Of a stretch of DNA of 64,000 bases, positions 35,361 to 45,259 are shown in pieces. Position 1 is the stretch's first letter; each line of letters begins with the position of its first letter. Position numbers and translations under genes: made by a program. The notes under the pieces were generated by a model. It was not told the DNA's origin and did no database searches. It was given only the letters and a program-made list of their open reading frames with translations. Source of the DNA: Spirosoma taeanense (GTDB taxonomy: Bacteria > Bacteroidota > Bacteroidia > Cytophagales > Spirosomataceae); assembly GCF_013127955.1 (NCBI RefSeq), contig NZ_CP053435.1, forward strand, positions 4,340,001-4,404,000. The letters are read 5' to 3'.

Positions 35361-36467
35361 CTATTTAGGTCTGCCCGTTTCCGGTTTGCTGGATGGCAAA
35401 AGACGGACGGCTAAATAACGGCGACTGGGCTCATCATAGACCAGCAAGACCAGATAGGCGAACCCACTAAGAACAATAGCCCCGGTAATCACAATCAATG
35501 ACAGATGCAGGGTATCCGGTTTATGGCTGGCCAGGTAGCTGCCGAAGATCCACATCGCTCCGTAGTGGGTCATATAGAGTGGATAGGAAAGTCGGCCCAG
35601 GAACACACACAGTTTTTCAAGGCCAGCCGATACGGTAGCCCCTGCTCCAACCGCAATTAAAGCCGGAAAATAGAGCAGCACAATGATGAGCTCGGTTAAC
35701 CAGTTCCAGCGGGTAAAGGGCATAAAAAAGGCCAGTAGCAGCAATCCCGCCACAGCCACGAAGCCAAGGTTATTCTTAAAAATCCAGTTAGCCCGGTAGA
35801 TGAATAACCCGACCAGAAACGAATAGGCTACTCGGGCACCGCCATCCCAGAAGTTAGACCCGGCCCAGCCCCCCAACAGATTACCCGCCCGGTAGCTAAC
35901 CAGACATAGCACTGCTGTGGCCAGCACAATTAATAGAGACAGATTACGACGACTGATGCGGTATAGGACTAGGGCATAGAGGATATTGGCTACGTATTCC
36001 CAGAATAATGACCACGCTGGCGCATTCAAACTGAACAGATTAAATGCCCGCTCTTTCATAATGGGCAGCGGAATGAGACATATTGAGCAAACAAAGGTCA
36101 GCCACAGGTTTGCCCTATTTAATAAACCCGGCTGAGCCGCAAAGGGATCGAAGAGAAACCCCAACAAGCCTACTACCGAGCCTAAGATGACCAGGGGGTG
36201 CAATCGGATCAATCGTAGTCTAAAAAAGGCTGCAAGGCCCAATCGACGGATTCGGTCGTCATAGGCATAGGCGATGACAAAGCCCGATAAGCAGAAGAAA
36301 AAATCGACGGCTAAAAAACCGTGGGCGATGAAGTTCCGGCTGGGATCGGGATACACCCACTCCATGAAATGAAAGATGACGATGGCCAGGGCCGCCACCC
36401 CGCGCAAGCCATCCAGAAGGGCAAAGTGGGGCTTTGTGCTTAGGGGCGCCGAATTTATTCCTGCCAT
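35361..36467 (-). CDS. Acyltransferase family 3 membrane protein (OafA-like)
   Basis: About 368 residues with roughly ten membrane helices. The diagnostic N-terminal motif FALLDGLRGVAALAIVIFHFME carries the conserved His, and the cytosolic loop RLRLIRLHPLVILG carries the R-x-x-R element. By family it O-acetylates (or otherwise O-acylates) a surface glycan, taking the acyl group across the inner membrane. The start at 36467 (MAGINSAP) puts the motif about 20 residues from the N-terminus; the longer frame to 36545 would start with TTG. It stands alone between the islet and the arabinan genes. Its target glycan may be the polysaccharide made elsewhere in this window, but nothing in the sequence shows that. 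Confidence 0.88.
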   Translation of the reverse strand: MAGINSAPLSTKPHFALLDGLRGVAALAIVIFHFMEWVYPDPSRNFIAHGFLAVDFFFCLSGFVIAYAYDDRIRRLGLAAFFRLRLIRLHPLVILGSVVGLLGFLFDPFAAQPGLLNRANLWLTFVCSICLIPLPIMKERAFNLFSLNAPAWSLFWEYVANILYALVLYRISRRNLSLLIVLATAVLCLVSYRAGNLLGGWAGSNFWDGGARVAYSFLVGLFIYRANWIFKNNLGFVAVAGLLLLAFFMPFTRWNWLTELIIVLLYFPALIAVGAGATVSAGLEKLCVFLGRLSYPLYMTHYGAMWIFGSYLASHKPDTLHLSLIVITGAIVLSGFAYLVLLVYDEPSRRYLAVRLLPSSKPETGRPK

Positions 36468-36729
36468 GCGTATACAGTTACGTTGCCACTTAGAATCGGC
36501 GCATATTTTTTCATACTTGCTGAGTCGGAGCGGTGAAATTAACAACCCTCAATAGTAAAAGCCTGTTTAACGTGTTTTAAACTTGTAGAGATTACAAATT
36601 TTTGTTCAGAAAACGAAAGTTCACTCACCAGCCACGGCCACTAGTAGGTCACGACCCATTCTGGCTTCTTTCGCTGAGAGACGCTTGCCGCCAGTCCGGT
36701 TGGCCGTCGTGTTCAAAAAGATTACTACC

Positions 36730-37890
36730 ATGAAACTAGCATCTCTTTTAGTCGTTTTGTTGACAGTCCTCCTGGCATGCCCCGCCCTGGCCCAAACGTC
36801 AACTCGTTCAACTCCGGCGACTTTTTCAAATCCCTTGCCGGTTCAATTCGGTGATCCCTACGTGTTATTCACCCAGGGCAAGTACTATATGTACGGCACG
36901 GGCGCCGGAGCCGATAAGGGCTTCATGGCTTATTCCTCCCCCGATCTGGTTAGCTGGAAGCCAGAGGGGCAGGTGTATTTTCACGACAACAAAAACGGCT
37001 GGAGTGATCCCAACGCCAAATGGGGCGGGGCTTACTGGGCCCCCGAAGTCTATGAGGTGAAGGGCAAGTACTTTCTCTTCTACAGTGCCCAGTGGAAGCA
37101 AAACCCGACCCGTGAGGAAGAGAATTTCCGCATTGGGGTGGCCGTGGCCGACAAGCCTACTGGCCCGTTTATCGATCTGGCCAACAAACCTATTTTTGAT
37201 CCAGGCTACCCCATCATTGATGCCAACGTGTTTTTTGACAGCAACGGCAAAGCCTATTTGTATTACTCGCGTTGCTGCTACAAGCATCCGGTCCAGAGCG
37301 AAGTGGCCCAGCAAGCCCGTCAGAACGGCTGGTTCACCGAGATCGAAGAAAGCTGGGTGTACGGTATCGAACTCAAGCCTGATTTTTCGGGCGTGCTGGG
37401 TCAACCGGTGTTATTACTGCGTCCACCCGTTAGCCGCCGTGATCGGCAGGCTGACTGGGAAAGCCGATCGGTGACGGCTCGGGATGTGAACCGGCGCTGG
37501 ACGGAGGGCTCAGTGACGTTCAAAAAAGACAACCTGTATTATCTGATGTATTCGGCTAATTATTTCGGAGGGCAATATTATGCCATTGGGTACGCCACCT
37601 CCAACTCGCCCTTAGGTCCGTATAAAAAGGCAGATAATAACCCAGTCTTACAGAAAAACACGGCCAGGGGCGGCTCGGTCACGGGCACGGGTCACAACAG
37701 CATTGCCTACTCGCCGGACGGCAAAGAGATGTTTTGCGTCTATCATGCCCGAACGAATAAAACCGGCAATGAGCGGGTGGTATTTGTGGACCGGATGCAG
37801 GTGGGAAAGGGGAAAATAACGATCCAGGGGCCCACTACTACGCCCCAACCACTGCCTTCCGGCGCAGCAAGGGCCGTTCAGACCAATTGA
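36730..37890 (+). CDS. Secreted glycoside hydrolase family 43
   Basis: About 386 residues. A signal peptide (MKLASLLVVLLTVLLACPAL, cut after AQ) precedes a five-bladed propeller domain. The three catalytic acids fit GH43: Asp in VQFGDPYVLF (general base), Asp in PIIDANVFFD (pKa modulator) and Glu in WTEGSVTFKK (acid). By family it is an alpha-L-arabinofuranosidase, arabinanase or beta-xylosidase. The adjacent L-arabinose operon makes an arabinose-releasing activity most likely. The start at 36730 is chosen because the signal peptide begins there; the longer frame starts with TTG. It is transcribed towards the operon end, so it is not part of that transcript. Confidence 0.92.
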   Translation: MKLASLLVVLLTVLLACPALAQTSTRSTPATFSNPLPVQFGDPYVLFTQGKYYMYGTGAGADKGFMAYSSPDLVSWKPEGQVYFHDNKNGWSDPNAKWGGAYWAPEVYEVKGKYFLFYSAQWKQNPTREEENFRIGVAVADKPTGPFIDLANKPIFDPGYPIIDANVFFDSNGKAYLYYSRCCYKHPVQSEVAQQARQNGWFTEIEESWVYGIELKPDFSGVLGQPVLLLRPPVSRRDRQADWESRSVTARDVNRRWTEGSVTFKKDNLYYLMYSANYFGGQYYAIGYATSNSPLGPYKKADNNPVLQKNTARGGSVTGTGHNSIAYSPDGKEMFCVYHARTNKTGNERVVFVDRMQVGKGKITIQGPTTTPQPLPSGAARAVQTN

Positions 37891-38408
37891 CGTTTTTCTC
37901 AACGATTTTCATATCGTCCGATCTTGAAAAAGATTATGAAGGATACATATTCAGCCGTCTATTGACCTTTCTACCAAGACGTAACTCAGGCTTTTTTCAT
38001 GTTATCTATCATGAGCGAGAACGCTAACTGTAACTGGTTTCATGTTGTCAGGATGAAAACTCGTCAGACGAATGGCTTCATTGCAATTAGCCAGTCACTC
38101 GCCAGCGACAGAAGGCAAAGGCAGAATCAACGGAACAGTCAGTAAGGAATAGGTTGCTTTCAGAAATACGGATAAACGTTAGATATCGATACAGAAATAG
38201 CCTGCCCATCCGCCGAAAGAGATGAGCAGGCTTAACTCCAGACCACAATTAGTTTAGTTGTTAACGATACCAGTTTGCCCGGTTGCAGTTTCCAGATACC
38301 GTGTCGCCCATCTCTAGCAGGTCAATCCGTAGCGAGACTTACGGATACTGAATGCATATCCCGCTTCAATACCGCTTTATTCGTCTATTGATTACTCCTG
38401 TTCTAGCT
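37891..38408. other. Non-coding region between GH43 and the arabinose operon, with one hairpin
   Basis: No gene on either strand. A hairpin at 38199-38232 (arms AGCCTGCCCATC and GATGAGCAGGCT, one mismatch, 10-base loop) could terminate the minus-strand arabinose operon, whose last stop is about 175 bases away, or the GH43 transcript. The rest shows nothing recognisable. Confidence 0.5.
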
Positions 38409-39566
38409 TTATTTCTTCACCGAAAACTGGTACACCGTCGTGGTTTTATACGTCTGCCCCGGTCGTAGAACCGTCGAGGGGAACGCGGGCTGGTTAGGCG
38501 AGTCGGGATAGTGCTCGGTTTCGAGGCACAGACCGTACCGTTTTTTATAGGGGAATCCTTCGCGGCCCGTTACGCTGCCATCGAGAAAATTGCCCGTATA
38601 GAACTGCACGGCGGGCTCGGTTGTCTGTACGTCCATCACCCGGCCAGTCGTCGGTTCATACACCGTCGCGATGGGTTTCAGGCTGTGGCTGGTATCGCCG
38701 AACACCCAGCAGTGATCATACCCCAGACCATACTTGATCTGCACATCGGTAGAGTCATCAATCCGGTCGCCGATGCGGGTTGGTTTGGTGAAATCGAAGG
38801 GCGTACCCGCCACTGGCTTCAGCTCGCCGGTTGGAATCAGGGTATTGTCAACGGGCACAAACCGGTCGGCATTGATGGTCAGCACGTGGTCGAGAATATC
38901 GCGCTTGGCTCCGCCGGTCAGGTTGAAATAGGTATGGTTCGTCAGGTTCACTACCGTCGGTTTATCGGTCGTGGCTTCGTAATCAATTTTCAGTGCGTTG
39001 TCTTTCTGCAGGGTGTAAATCACCGTCACCGACAGATTACCGGGATATCCCTCTTCACCGTCTTTAGCCGTGTAGGTCAGCCGAAGGGCTGGTTCGTCTC
39101 CGTCCACGGGTGTAGCCGTCCAGAGGACTTTGTCGAAGCCGACCGTACCGCCGTGCAGATGGTTGCCCATGTTGTTCGTCACCAGCGTGTACGCATTACC
39201 ATCGAGCGTAAATTTTCCTTTCGCAATGCGGTTGCCGTATCGCCCGACCAGCGCGCCGAAGAAGGGGTTGTTTTTTACGTAAGTTCCCAGCGAATCGAAG
39301 CCCAGCGTTACGTCTTCGAACTTTCCTTCCTTATCGGGGGCGGTTAACCCGACGAGAATTCCGCCGTAGTTAGTGATCCGGGCAGTCATGCCGTTCGCGT
39401 TCCGGAGCGTAAAGAGCTCGGCTTCGCGGCCATCGGACAACTGGCCATAGGCCGATTTTTCAATACCTGCCTTCTGGTCGTCGGCAGCTTTTTCAGAATT
39501 ACAGGAGGTCATAGCCAGAGCGCCCGTCAGCAGGGCCAGGGATAAATAAACAATGCGTGCATTCAT
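38409..39566 (-). CDS. galM: Aldose 1-epimerase lipoprotein (mutarotase)
   Basis: 385 residues. The N-terminus MNARIVYLSLALLTGALAM followed by TSC is a lipoprotein signal, so the enzyme is anchored outside the cytoplasm. Mutarotase landmarks are GRYGNRIAKGKFTLDG, NNMGNHLHGG (catalytic His), NLTNHTYFNLTG (second His) and the Glu in LETEHYPDSPNQP. It interconverts alpha and beta anomers. As the last gene of the arabinose operon it probably supplies the anomer taken up by the symporter encoded just before it, 36 bases upstream. Residual activity on glucose or galactose is usual for the family. Confidence 0.93.
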   Translation of the reverse strand: MNARIVYLSLALLTGALAMTSCNSEKAADDQKAGIEKSAYGQLSDGREAELFTLRNANGMTARITNYGGILVGLTAPDKEGKFEDVTLGFDSLGTYVKNNPFFGALVGRYGNRIAKGKFTLDGNAYTLVTNNMGNHLHGGTVGFDKVLWTATPVDGDEPALRLTYTAKDGEEGYPGNLSVTVIYTLQKDNALKIDYEATTDKPTVVNLTNHTYFNLTGGAKRDILDHVLTINADRFVPVDNTLIPTGELKPVAGTPFDFTKPTRIGDRIDDSTDVQIKYGLGYDHCWVFGDTSHSLKPIATVYEPTTGRVMDVQTTEPAVQFYTGNFLDGSVTGREGFPYKKRYGLCLETEHYPDSPNQPAFPSTVLRPGQTYKTTTVYQFSVKK

Positions 39567-39602
39567 GCAGAAAACGGTTGGGTTTAGAAAAATCAGGCAA
39601 GG

Positions 39603-41258
39603 TTACCAGAAAAAAACATAAACCAGCGTCAGTAGTGCGCAGACGGCCAGCGCCCCCAGCCGAAACGATGGGTTCGTGCGGAACCAGTGACGATCCACGA
39701 CAAACGCTTTGGGGTTCTTTTCTCCCCGCGATTCGATCAGACTGATGGTTACGTGGACGGCTACGCAAATCCAGAACACGGTTCCCATCCGGTTCAGGAA
39801 TGGCATGTCGGGTAGCTGGTATTTGAACAGCGTAGAGAGCGGAATACTCAATATGGCAGCCGCCAGCGCACCGTTGGCAGTCGCGCGTTTCCAGAACATC
39901 CCCAGCAGGAAGATGCATAGAATACCTGGTGAGATAAATCCGGTGTATTCCTGAATATACTCGAAGCCCTGTCCGAAGTTTTTCAGGAACGGACTGATGC
40001 CTAAGGCTATGATAAACGAGACCACAATGGCAACCCGGCCCAGCCAGACGGTCTGCTTTTCGTTCAGATTGGGGTTGATAAATTTCTTATGAATGTCGAG
40101 CATATAGATTGTCGAGATCGAGTTGGCTTTCCCGGCCAGCGAAGCGACAATGGCCGCCGTCAGAGCCGCAAACGACAATCCTTTCAGACCCGCCGGCAGA
40201 ATATTGAGCAGGACCGGATAAGCGTTGTCGGGCTTTACGATGTTGTTATCCGTAATGCCCTGCACAATGGCCGCGTCGGCATTTTCCTGAAACAGGACGT
40301 AAGCCGCCAGACCGGGCAGCACCACGATGAAGGGCATCATCAGCTTCAGGAAAGCCGCGAACAGAACGCCGTTACGGGCCGTGGGCAGGTCGGCACCCAG
40401 CGCTCGCTGAATCATGTACTGATTGCAGCCGAAGTAGTTAAAATTCACAATCCACTGGCCACCGATAATAAACATCATCAGGCCCGGCAACTGGTTATAG
40501 GCATCCATCTTGCCCCCGCGCCCGTCGTGAACAAAGTATTCGCCCTTCTCAAAAACCATGTGCATGTGATGGTCGGCTTTTTGCCGAATCAGGCTCAGCC
40601 CCTCAAAAACCCCCGCGCCGGTGCCCACCTTATCGGACAGCAGATTGAGCGCCAGGTAGGTCGTGGCCAGACCACCCACAACCAGGCACACCACCTGAAT
40701 GACGTCCGTATAACCGATGACCTTCATGCCGCCGAGGGTAATAAAAACGGCAAAAACCGTCAGGAATACCGCGCAGGCCATGAAGCCGAAGCCTGTCATT
40801 TTCTCCAGACTCAGCGCACCGAGGTAGATGATGGACGTCAGGTTGACCAGAATATAAAGAAACAGCCAGAACACCGCCATAATGGTCGCCAGCCGCTTGT
40901 CGTAGCGCATCTCCAGAAACTGCGGCATGGTGTAAATCTTGTTGCGGATATACATCGGCAGAAAATAGATTGCGATAATCACCAGCGACAACCCGCCCAC
41001 CAGTTCATAGACCGAAATGGCCAGCCCCAGTTGAAACGCCTGCCCCGACATGCCGATGAACTGCTCGGCTGAGATATTCGACGCAATAATCGACGCGCCA
41101 ATAGCCCACCAGGTCAGCGATCCTTCGGCAAGAAAAAAGTCTTTGGAGTCGGCGGTCTGCTTGCCTTTGTGGCGGTAGACCCAGTAGCCGTAGGTGGCCA
41201 CAATAACGAAGTAGACCAGGAAAATAACGTAGTCTATGGTTTCGAGCCCAAGTTTCAT
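39603..41258 (-). CDS. Sodium/sugar symporter (SSS family)
   Basis: 551 residues with about fourteen membrane helices, the SGLT-type layout. The N-terminal region has DSKDFFLAEGSLTWWAIGASIIASNISAEQFIG, the Na+-site helix of the family. Later blocks include GGMKVIGYTDVIQ and LKGLSFAALTAAIVASLAGKANSIST. Its place between araD and the mutarotase makes L-arabinose the likely substrate, driven by the Na+ gradient across the inner membrane. No SusC/SusD pair is in the locus, so outer-membrane passage must use something else. Confidence 0.92.
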   Translation of the reverse strand: MKLGLETIDYVIFLVYFVIVATYGYWVYRHKGKQTADSKDFFLAEGSLTWWAIGASIIASNISAEQFIGMSGQAFQLGLAISVYELVGGLSLVIIAIYFLPMYIRNKIYTMPQFLEMRYDKRLATIMAVFWLFLYILVNLTSIIYLGALSLEKMTGFGFMACAVFLTVFAVFITLGGMKVIGYTDVIQVVCLVVGGLATTYLALNLLSDKVGTGAGVFEGLSLIRQKADHHMHMVFEKGEYFVHDGRGGKMDAYNQLPGLMMFIIGGQWIVNFNYFGCNQYMIQRALGADLPTARNGVLFAAFLKLMMPFIVVLPGLAAYVLFQENADAAIVQGITDNNIVKPDNAYPVLLNILPAGLKGLSFAALTAAIVASLAGKANSISTIYMLDIHKKFINPNLNEKQTVWLGRVAIVVSFIIALGISPFLKNFGQGFEYIQEYTGFISPGILCIFLLGMFWKRATANGALAAAILSIPLSTLFKYQLPDMPFLNRMGTVFWICVAVHVTISLIESRGEKNPKAFVVDRHWFRTNPSFRLGALAVCALLTLVYVFFW

Positions 41259-41301
41259 AGAGAAGGTTAGGATAAGGTGTTCAGAAGATTAGGACGTCGC
41301 G

Positions 41302-42000
41302 TTAACACCCCTGTCCGTAATAGGCGTTTTTGCCGTGTTTGCGCTCGTAGTGCTTCAGCCGGAGTGTGTCTTTGATGCGGGGCGTATCGGGATTGATCTG
41401 CAGCGTCAGGTAAGCCATGCGGGCGACTTCTTCCAGCACAGCCGCGTTGTACACCGACTTATCAGCGGTTTTACCCCAGGTAAACGGCCCGTGGTTCTGC
41501 AGCAGGACCATCTCGACCTCCTGGTGCGACAACCCTTTCTGGCTGAACACGTCGAAAATCTGATTGCCGGTTTCGTGTTCGTAGTCACCCTGAATCATCG
41601 GGTCGGTCAGGGCGGGCGCGCAGGGAATGTCCTGATGGGTATGGTCGGCATGGGTTGTCCCGAAAATGGGAATATCCATCCCGGCCTGCGCCCAGGCCAC
41701 GGCATAGGTGCTGTGGGTATGGGTAATCCCGCCGATGTCGTCCCAGGTTTTGTAGAGCAGCGCGTGCGTTTTCGTATCCGACGAAGGCCGCATTTTTCCC
41801 TCCACCACCCGCGCGTCGTAATCGCAGATCACAATATCCTCGGGCCGTAAGGCATCATAGGGCACGCCACTGGGCTTGATGGCAAATACGCCCCGGCTGC
41901 GGTCGACGGCGCTGACATTGCCAAAGGTAAACAGGACCAGACCCAGCTTCGGCAGCTGCATATTAGCCTCGTAACATTCTTCCTGTAAGGTCTTGTACAT
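41302..42000 (-). CDS. araD: L-ribulose-5-phosphate 4-epimerase
   Basis: 232 residues, the normal length. A class II aldolase-type zinc enzyme that converts L-ribulose 5-phosphate to D-xylulose 5-phosphate. Visible are GNVSAVDR near the N-terminus, the phosphate/substrate segment KPSGVPYD, the zinc ligands in ITHTHSTYAVAWAQ, GTTHADHTHQDIPC and LLQNHGPFTWG. It is in the arabinose operon. Its start is separated from the GH51 gene by a palindromic repeat that fills the gap. Confidence 0.96.
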   Translation of the reverse strand: MYKTLQEECYEANMQLPKLGLVLFTFGNVSAVDRSRGVFAIKPSGVPYDALRPEDIVICDYDARVVEGKMRPSSDTKTHALLYKTWDDIGGITHTHSTYAVAWAQAGMDIPIFGTTHADHTHQDIPCAPALTDPMIQGDYEHETGNQIFDVFSQKGLSHQEVEMVLLQNHGPFTWGKTADKSVYNAAVLEEVARMAYLTLQINPDTPRIKDTLRLKHYERKHGKNAYYGQGC

Positions 42001-42004
42001 GGGT

Positions 42005-42094
42005 AAAGAGCGAAAGAGTGATTGAGCGAAAGAGTGATTGAGCGAAGAGTGAAAGACATGGTCGCTATTTCACTCATTCACTCTTTCGCTCTTT
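42005..42094. repeat. Palindromic intergenic element, copy 1
   Basis: 17-bp perfect arms AAAGAGCGAAAGAGTGA (42005-42021) and TCACTCTTTCGCTCTTT (42078-42094). The left side also holds two exact tandem copies of GAGCGAAAGAGTGATT and a third, diverged copy. It fills the gap between GH51 and araD and touches the GH51 stop codon. Related to 43655-43705. Confidence 0.8.
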
Positions 42095-43634
42095 ATAGTT
42101 CGAGCACCACCACCGATGCAGGCGGCAACGTTACGGTCAGGTTGTCGCCGTTTAGTTTAGCCCCGTTGAACGCGACGGGCTTCACCTTGTTCGGGTTGTC
42201 GAAGGTGTTATAATCCTGCACCTTCGCCGACGCCAGTACACGCCCCGTTACGTTCGACGCTTTTAGACCGTTCAGCCCAACAGTAACGACCTGCGGTTTG
42301 CCCGCGTCGATATTCACCAGCGAGATATGCACCTTACCAGCCTTGTCGCGCGAGGCCGAGGCCGATACGGCGGGCAGTTTCTCCTGGCCAACTTCATAAT
42401 CATCGGTTTTGATGTCCACCGGCAGCAGGGTTGCGTCCTGGTGTACGTTGTACATTTCCAGTACGTGATACGTCGGCGTCAGCAGCATCTTCGCTCCGTT
42501 GGTCAGGATTACGGCCTGCAGGACGTTGACGACCTGCGCCAGATTGGCCATCCGCACCCGGTCGGCATGTTTATGGAAGATGTTGAGCGTCGCACCTGCC
42601 AGCACGGCGTCACGCATGGTATTCTGCTGGTACAGGAAGCCCGGATTCGTGCCCGGCTCTACGTTGTACCACGCGCCCCATTCATCGACCACCAGCGCTA
42701 CTTTCTTCTGAGGGTCGTATTTGTCCATGATGGCCGAATGCTTCTGGATCAGTTCATCCATCCGCAGGGCCTGCTTCATTGTGCGGACGTATTCACTCTC
42801 GGTGAAGTCGGTTGCGGAGCCTTTTTTCCCTTCATCCCAGCTAAAGACCGAATAGTGGTGCATGGCCAGTCCTTCGAGCATGTTGACCGGAATGTTCTTC
42901 ATGAGCGTTTCGGTCCAGGTATAGTCGTCGGAGCTGGCTCCCGAAGCAATCCGGAAAATGCGCTCCTTGCCGACCTGCGGATTCATGAACGTACTGTACT
43001 GCCGGTAGATGTTGGCGTAATAATCGGGTTTCATGTTGCCGCCACAGCCCCAGGCTTCGTTACCCACGCCCCAGAAACGCACGTTCCAGGGCTTTTCGCG
43101 GCCGTTCTGCTGACGCAGATTCGACATCGGGCTGTCCTTCTCGAAGTTAACGTACTGCACCCATTCAGTCAGGTCCTGTACGGTGCCGCTGCCCACGTTT
43201 CCAGCCAGATACGGCTCCGTGCCCAGCAGCTCGCACATGTTCAGGAAGTCGTGCGTGCCGAAGCTGTTGTTTTCCGTTACTCCACCCCACCAGGTATTCA
43301 CGATCGTCGGGCGTTTGGACTTGGGCCCAATGCCGTCTTTCCAATGGTACGTATCGGCGAAGCAGCCTCCCGGCCAGCGCAGGTTCGGGATCTTCATCTT
43401 TTTGAGCGCTTCCACTACGTCCAGACGAACTCCGTTCCTGTTGGGAATCTTCGTGTTGTTTTCGCCTACGTAAAAGCCGTCGTAGATGCAGCGGCCGAGG
43501 TGTTCGGCAAAGTGGCCGTAGATATGCCGGTTAATGATGGTCTTGCCTTCGCCGGGATTGATCGTTACCCGGTTCTGAGCTACAGCGGTCAGGCAGAGAG
43601 GGGCAAGCAGCAGGGATATAATGTATTTGTTCAT
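42093..43634 (-). CDS. Exported alpha-L-arabinofuranosidase (GH51)
   Basis: About 513 residues. It starts with a signal peptide (MNKYIISLLLAPLCLTAVAQ), so it acts outside the cytoplasm, unlike many cytosolic GH51 enzymes. Family motifs are NLRWPGGCFADTYHWKDGIG, the acid/base Glu in WGVGNEAWGCGGN near residue 190 and the nucleophile Glu in ALVVDEWGAWYN near residue 317. The C-terminal beta domain is complete. It removes terminal L-arabinofuranose from arabinan or arabinoxylan fragments. The start at 43634 is set by the signal peptide; the open frame further upstream is only read-through of a palindromic repeat. Confidence 0.95.
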   Translation of the reverse strand: MNKYIISLLLAPLCLTAVAQNRVTINPGEGKTIINRHIYGHFAEHLGRCIYDGFYVGENNTKIPNRNGVRLDVVEALKKMKIPNLRWPGGCFADTYHWKDGIGPKSKRPTIVNTWWGGVTENNSFGTHDFLNMCELLGTEPYLAGNVGSGTVQDLTEWVQYVNFEKDSPMSNLRQQNGREKPWNVRFWGVGNEAWGCGGNMKPDYYANIYRQYSTFMNPQVGKERIFRIASGASSDDYTWTETLMKNIPVNMLEGLAMHHYSVFSWDEGKKGSATDFTESEYVRTMKQALRMDELIQKHSAIMDKYDPQKKVALVVDEWGAWYNVEPGTNPGFLYQQNTMRDAVLAGATLNIFHKHADRVRMANLAQVVNVLQAVILTNGAKMLLTPTYHVLEMYNVHQDATLLPVDIKTDDYEVGQEKLPAVSASASRDKAGKVHISLVNIDAGKPQVVTVGLNGLKASNVTGRVLASAKVQDYNTFDNPNKVKPVAFNGAKLNGDNLTVTLPPASVVVLEL

Positions 43635-43654
43635 GGTCAGGGAGTAAATGAGAT

Positions 43655-43705
43655 AAAGAGCGAAAGAATGAAAGACATAGTCACTCATTCATTCTTTCGC
43701 TCTTT
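43655..43705. repeat. Palindromic intergenic element, copy 2
   Basis: 17-bp perfect arms AAAGAGCGAAAGAATGA (43655-43671) and TCATTCTTTCGCTCTTT (43689-43705). It shares the core GAAAGACATRGTC and CACTCATTCA with copy 1. It lies between the araA stop and the GH51 start. Confidence 0.8.
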
Positions 43706-43711
43706 CGCTTT

Positions 43712-45217
43712 TTATCGATAGCTCGCTTCGCTCCAGCGCAATTCGTTCTTTAACTGGCGTAGGTTCGTGTTCCGGTCGATTACAACCAACTCAACGCCGA
43801 AGATGTCGGCGAGGTCTTCAATGTGTTCGGTGGTCAGGTTCTGGCTGTAGACAGTATGGTGCGCGCCACCGGCCAGAATCCAGGCCGCGCAGCCCGTTGC
43901 CATGTCGGGCATGGGTTTCCAAAGCGCGCGGGCAACGGGCAGTTTCGGTAGGGCCTCGGTTACCTCGACGGCTTCTACTTCGTTGACCAGCAACCGGAAG
44001 CGGTGGCCCAGGTCGATCAGCGATACGTTCAGGGCCGGACCCGCCGACGCGTTGAACACCAGCCGGACGGGATCTTCCTTGCCGCCAATACCCAGTGGAT
44101 GCACTTCGCAGGAGGGCTTGCCAGCCGCAATACTGGGGCAAATTTCCAGCATGTGCGAGCCGAGCACGAGTGGGTTCATCGGATCAAAGTGGTACGTATA
44201 ATCTTCCATGAACGAATTGCCGCCCGGCAGTCCGGTTGACATGACTTTCAGAATACGTACCATCGCGGCCGTTTTCCAGTCGCCTTCGCCCCCAAAGCCG
44301 TAGCCCTCGGCCATCAGCCGCTGCGAAGCAATGCCGGGCAGTTGCTTCATGCCGTGCAGATCCTCGAACGTGTCGCTGAAGGCGCCGAAACCGCCATCCT
44401 CTAAAAACGCCCGCATCCCGATTTCAATCCGGGCCGCATCGCGCAGGGACAGGTGTTGGTTTCCACCTTTCCGCAACGACTCCATGAGCGTATAGGTGTC
44501 GGCATATTCCGTAACGAGCCGATCCACGTCGGCATCGGTTACCTGATTAATAACGGCCACCAGATCGCCAATCCCGTACGTATTCACCGACATGCCGAAG
44601 GTCATTTCGGCGGCTACCTTGTTGCCTTCCGTTACGGCTACCTGCCGCATGTTGTCGCCGAAGCGGGCCACTTTCAGCGTTTTCAGCTCGTGAGCACCCA
44701 CAGCTACCCGCGCCCAGGCCGCTATGTTCTGGACGACCGCTTCGTCCTGCCAGAAACCCACCACGACTTTGCGGTTCAGACCCGGTCTGGACTGGTGCAT
44801 ACGCGTCATCATAAACCCGAACTCCCGATCGCCATGCGCCGACTGGTTAAGGTTCATGAAGTCCATGTCAATATTTCCCCACGGAATGTCGCGGTTAAAC
44901 TGCGTGTGCAGGTGCAATAGGGGCTTGTGAAGAATAGTCAGTCCCCGAATCCACATCTTGGCGGGCGAGAACGTGTGCATCCACGTAATGATACCGATGC
45001 AGTTGGGCGCTACGTTGGCCTCCTGGCAGATTGCGTAGATCTCGTCCGGCGTTTTAACAACCGGTTTAAAGATGACCTGCACAGGCATGGCAGCTGCCTT
45101 GGTCAAAAACTGGGCGATGGTCTGCGAGTGAGCATCGACCTGACGGAGGGTTTCTTCCCCGTACAGATGCTGACTGCCCGTTACAAACCAGATTTCAAAT
45201 TGCTTCAGATTGCGCAT
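43712..45217 (-). CDS. araA: L-arabinose isomerase
   Basis: 501 residues, the normal AraA length. Converts L-arabinose to L-ribulose in the cytosol with a divalent metal. Landmarks are [14 protein letters not shown] at the start, [44 protein letters not shown], then [15 protein letters not shown] and [18 protein letters not shown] with metal-binding Glu and His residues. It lies in the operon 42 bases after araB. Confidence 0.97.
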   Translation of the reverse strand: MRNLKQFEIWFVTGSQHLYGEETLRQVDAHSQTIAQFLTKAAAMPVQVIFKPVVKTPDEIYAICQEANVAPNCIGIITWMHTFSPAKMWIRGLTILHKPLLHLHTQFNRDIPWGNIDMDFMNLNQSAHGDREFGFMMTRMHQSRPGLNRKVVVGFWQDEAVVQNIAAWARVAVGAHELKTLKVARFGDNMRQVAVTEGNKVAAEMTFGMSVNTYGIGDLVAVINQVTDADVDRLVTEYADTYTLMESLRKGGNQHLSLRDAARIEIGMRAFLEDGGFGAFSDTFEDLHGMKQLPGIASQRLMAEGYGFGGEGDWKTAAMVRILKVMSTGLPGGNSFMEDYTYHFDPMNPLVLGSHMLEICPSIAAGKPSCEVHPLGIGGKEDPVRLVFNASAGPALNVSLIDLGHRFRLLVNEVEAVEVTEALPKLPVARALWKPMPDMATGCAAWILAGGAHHTVYSQNLTTEHIEDLADIFGVELVVIDRNTNLRQLKNELRWSEASYR

Positions 45218-45259
45218 TATGCTGACAATAAGGAATGATAGTGAATTGACACAGACGCC

